Shown one piece after another: positions 5,718 to 7,422 of a DNA stretch of 7,422 bases. The stretch covers positions 1 to 7,422 of the forward strand of contig JASLCK010000171.1 in the NCBI GenBank assembly GCA_030151865.1, read 5' to 3'. The translations under genes were made by a program, and so were the position numbers. Source of the stretch: Rhodospirillaceae bacterium (lineage in GTDB: Bacteria; Pseudomonadota; Alphaproteobacteria; Rhodospirillales; Magnetospirillaceae). The notes below the pieces were generated by a model. That model was not told where the DNA came from and made no database searches. It saw only the letters and a list, made by a program, of their open reading frames with translations. Position 1 is the first letter of the stretch, and each line of letters starts with the position of its first letter.

Positions 5718-5987
5718 GAAGAAATAATTTTTGAAAGAATTTAAATCGCTAACCGCATTATCGATGTGTAGTTAAAATAATTATAAAATCCCACCTTCTT
5801 CTCACAATGGAAAATCCGCATATCGAGCCCCCCCTTTGCCGTAAACCATCAGGGAGCTTGATAAAAAATCAGCGTAATGTTGGCTCAGCCGAACCACCTT
5901 ACACGCCACGGACGGAACCTGCCCTCACCTGTTGTCCGATAGGATATTTTCACGATCCTCCGATGGCGCGGACGACCGGACAGACCA
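5718..5987. other. Intergenic region, AT-rich left half
   Basis: The first 80 or so bases are strongly AT-rich (25% GC in the line from 5701) and continue the composition of the aminopeptidase island; GC rises again towards 5880. I see no tRNA, no convincing terminator for either converging gene and no supported coding region. Short repeats at 5936-5964 are too small to interpret. Confidence 0.6.
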
Positions 5988-6626
5988 TCAGACCGGTGTA
6001 TTTTCGAGCGACAGACTTTCAATCGGCTGGCCGTCACCACGCCCCACCCCGCTCAACACCAGCTTGGTATAGATTGCCACCACCTGATCGGCGGTCATGC
6101 GGCCCTTGGGGCGGAACCAGGTGCAAACCCCGGTCAGCATGGCCAGAATGCCATACGCCGCCACCCGGCAATCGCCGACGGTGAACAGGCCGTCGGCCAC
6201 GCCCTGTTCCAGAATGGCGATCAAGCGTTGCTCATAGGCACGGCGCAGCGACACCACCGCTTCATAATGATCGGGGTCCAGGCTGCGCAGTTCCGAATAA
6301 CAGATGAAGACTTCGCGCTTACGGCTGATGTGATAATGGACATGAAAATCCACAAAGCCGCGCAACTGGGCTTCCGCTCCCGAAAACGGAGCCAGGGCTT
6401 CATCCAGGCGGTGCAGCAGCGATTCCATATGGGTGTGCAGCAGGCCGAACAGCAAATCCTGTTTGGTGCTGATATGGTTATACAAGGACCCCACCTGGAT
6501 CCCCACTTCCGCCGCCAGATGCCGCAGACTCATGGCTTCATAGCCATGTTCATAGATCAGCCGCAGCCCCGCCTTGTTGATTGCCTCCATGGTCTTGGGG
6601 CCATGGGAACCCGCCGTGCGCGCCAT
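5988..6626 (-). CDS. TetR/AcrR-family transcriptional regulator
   Basis: This 212-residue protein has a typical TetR N-terminal DNA-binding domain: helices at about 12-28, then the helix-turn-helix M32-S-L-R-H-L-A-A-E-V-G-I-Q-V-G-S-L-Y-N-H-I at about 32-52, followed by K-x-D-L-L. The C-terminal part (about 65-195) is a ligand-binding helical domain whose ligand cannot be read from sequence. It is transcribed away from the isovaleryl-CoA dehydrogenase gene, 264 nt apart, so it probably represses that branch and senses an acyl-CoA or related intermediate. LiuQ, a TetR-family regulator of leucine and isoleucine breakdown in some proteobacteria, is a possible functional counterpart; I do not claim orthology. 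The ATG at 6626 is chosen because AAGGA at 6636-6640 lies 9 nt upstream; a TTG at 6635 would touch that site. Confidence 0.9.
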   Translation of the reverse strand: MARTAGSHGPKTMEAINKAGLRLIYEHGYEAMSLRHLAAEVGIQVGSLYNHISTKQDLLFGLLHTHMESLLHRLDEALAPFSGAEAQLRGFVDFHVHYHISRKREVFICYSELRSLDPDHYEAVVSLRRAYEQRLIAILEQGVADGLFTVGDCRVAAYGILAMLTGVCTWFRPKGRMTADQVVAIYTKLVLSGVGRGDGQPIESLSLENTPV

Positions 6627-6635
6627 CGCAAACAA

Positions 6636-6645
6636 TCCTTAAGGA
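6636..6645. promoter_or_regulatory. Palindrome containing the TetR gene ribosome site
   Basis: TCCTTAAGGA is a perfect 10-base palindrome just upstream of the TetR start. On the minus strand it supplies the AAGGA ribosome site. Protein binding here would also block the regulator's own expression, but the palindrome may simply be chance. Confidence 0.35.
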
Positions 6646-6766
6646 AAATAGTCAGATTGCCAGGGTAAGGGGGAAGCGGCCAACTGTCATCCCCGCTTCT
6701 CGCAAAGCCGATATTCCGCCGCATTGCCCCGTCCCCAGGCTTTTTACAAAAGTGCCGAAAAGGGGC

Positions 6767-6801
6767 TTGCACGGCAAATAAAAAAACGTATGCTCGTTTT
6801 T
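6767..6801 (+). promoter_or_regulatory. Candidate TetR operator and promoter of the isovaleryl-CoA dehydrogenase gene
   Basis: A perfect inverted repeat, AAAAACG (6782-6788) and CGTTTTT (6795-6801), is separated by 6 nt. The spacer TATGCT (6789-6794) is also a four-of-six -10, with a weak -35 TTGCAC (6767-6772) 16 nt upstream. An operator whose arms flank the -10 is what a TetR repressor would use, and the divergent TetR gene is next door. Transcription would start near 6801, leaving a leader of about 90 nt. Confidence 0.55.
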
Positions 6802-6890
6802 AGCGATGCAGGGTTGCGCGGAATATGGTTGCCGACGCGACACGCGTAAAAACAAATATGACGGCAAGCGCAAAGCAGGGAGGCTTTTTC

Positions 6891-7422
6891 ATGTCCACAA
6901 CCCTTTTCGACTTCGGCCTTGGCAGTGATATCGACATGCTGCGCGACAGCGTGCGGGCCTTTGCCGACGAACGCATCGCGCCGCGCGCCGCCGAAATCGA
7001 CCGCTCGGACGAATTCCCCCGCGATCTGTGGCCGGAAATGGGAGCGTTGGGTCTGCACGGCATCACGGTCGAGGAAGAATATGGCGGCGCGCATATGGGC
7101 TATCTGGCTCATTGCGTGGCGATGGAAGAAATCAGCCGCGCCTCGGCCTCGGTCGGTTTGTCCTATGGCGCGCATTCCAACCTCTGCATCAACCAAATCC
7201 GCCGCTGGGGCAGCCACGAACAGAAAAGCAAATATCTGCCCAAGCTGATCTCGGGCGAGCATGTCGGCGCGCTGGCCATGAGCGAACCGGGTGCAGGTTC
7301 CGACGTGGTGTCGATGCGCCTGAAGGCCGAAAAGAAGGGTGATCGCTTCATCCTCAACGGCAGCAAGATGTGGATCACCAACGGCCATTACGCCGAAACC
7401 CTGGTGGTCTATGCCAAGACCG
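6891..7422 (+). CDS. ivd: Isovaleryl-CoA dehydrogenase, N-terminal part (cut by window end)
   Basis: The frame is open from the ATG at 6891 to the last base, giving 177 residues of a protein usually near 390. It is a flavin-dependent acyl-CoA dehydrogenase that oxidises isovaleryl-CoA to 3-methylcrotonyl-CoA in leucine degradation, passing electrons to ETF. The acyl-CoA dehydrogenase signature is complete at 129-141 (A-M-S-E-P-G-A-G-S-D-V-V-S), and W161-I-T-N-G follows. Assignment to the isovaleryl enzyme rests on close agreement with what I recall of the human enzyme: M-E-E-I-S-R-A-S, V-G-L-S-Y-G-A-H-S-N-L-C-I-N-Q, Y-L-P-K-L-I-S-G-E and the K-A-E-K-K-G stretch. The catalytic glutamate lies beyond the window. 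AGGGAGG at 6877-6883, 7 nt upstream, fixes the start. Divergent transcription from the TetR gene suggests it heads a regulated leucine-degradation (liu) operon. Confidence 0.92.
   Translation, partial: MSTTLFDFGLGSDIDMLRDSVRAFADERIAPRAAEIDRSDEFPRDLWPEMGALGLHGITVEEEYGGAHMGYLAHCVAMEEISRASASVGLSYGAHSNLCINQIRRWGSHEQKSKYLPKLISGEHVGALAMSEPGAGSDVVSMRLKAEKKGDRFILNGSKMWITNGHYAETLVVYAKT

Noticed and set aside
5858..5872. Second FNR-type box (TTGAT and ATCAG)
   Set aside because: The half-sites are 5 nt apart rather than 4, the second half has a mismatch, and no gene start follows at a suitable distance.
5936..5964. Small repeats: CCGAT twice and AGGAT/ATCCT arms
   Set aside because: Arms of 5 bp with a 9-nt loop and no T tract are expected by chance; no terminator or insertion footprint can be argued.
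4541..5987. Mobile element carrying the aminopeptidase module
   Set aside because: The composition shift is real, but I found no transposase, integrase, terminal inverted repeats or target duplication, so only transfer in general is suggested.
5807..6184. Plus-strand reading frame of 125 codons
   Set aside because: It has no ribosome site or family resemblance and its second half is antisense to the well-supported TetR gene.

Overview
The window reads as GC-rich alphaproteobacterial chromosome, most like the Rhodospirillales (Magnetospirillum-type). That placement is inferred from gene content and protein style, not from a marker gene. It holds eight complete genes and one gene cut by the right edge, in four blocks.

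Block 1 (1-3858, minus strand) is a compact respiratory or nitrosative-stress locus. Reading 5' to 3' on the minus strand, it has two Crp/Fnr-family regulators overlapping by 4 nt, then an 82-nt gap with a near-consensus FNR/Dnr-type box. A protein with two DUF2249-type halves follows, then a polytopic membrane protein rich in histidines, then a one-domain hemerythrin whose ATG overlaps the previous stop. DUF2249, hemerythrin and NnrS/oxidase-like membrane proteins recur near denitrification regulators of the Dnr/NnrR type, so an NO- or low-oxygen-responsive operon is the best reading. Both regulators lack the cysteine set of an Fe-S Fnr but keep the E-x2-SR recognition helix that reads TTGAT half-sites, which fits the box found here.

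Block 2 (3999-4541, plus strand) is a YajQ-family nucleotide-binding protein, ending in a strong hairpin terminator that could act in both directions.

Block 3 (about 4541-5800, plus strand) is an AT-richer island. Sampled 60-base lines run from 25 to 52% GC, against 62% in a sampled line of yajQ. It carries a 70-residue ParD-like antitoxin whose stop overlaps the start of a type I methionine aminopeptidase. The promoter has an inverted repeat across its -10, as in self-regulated toxin-antitoxin operons. The aminopeptidase keeps all metal ligands but has several changes in the pocket that holds the substrate methionine. This module is the most interesting thing in the window.

Block 4 (5988-7422) is a TetR-family repressor divergent from the start of an isovaleryl-CoA dehydrogenase gene (leucine degradation). 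A clean inverted repeat surrounds the likely -10 of the dehydrogenase promoter, suggesting that the TetR protein controls the catabolic genes continuing beyond the window.
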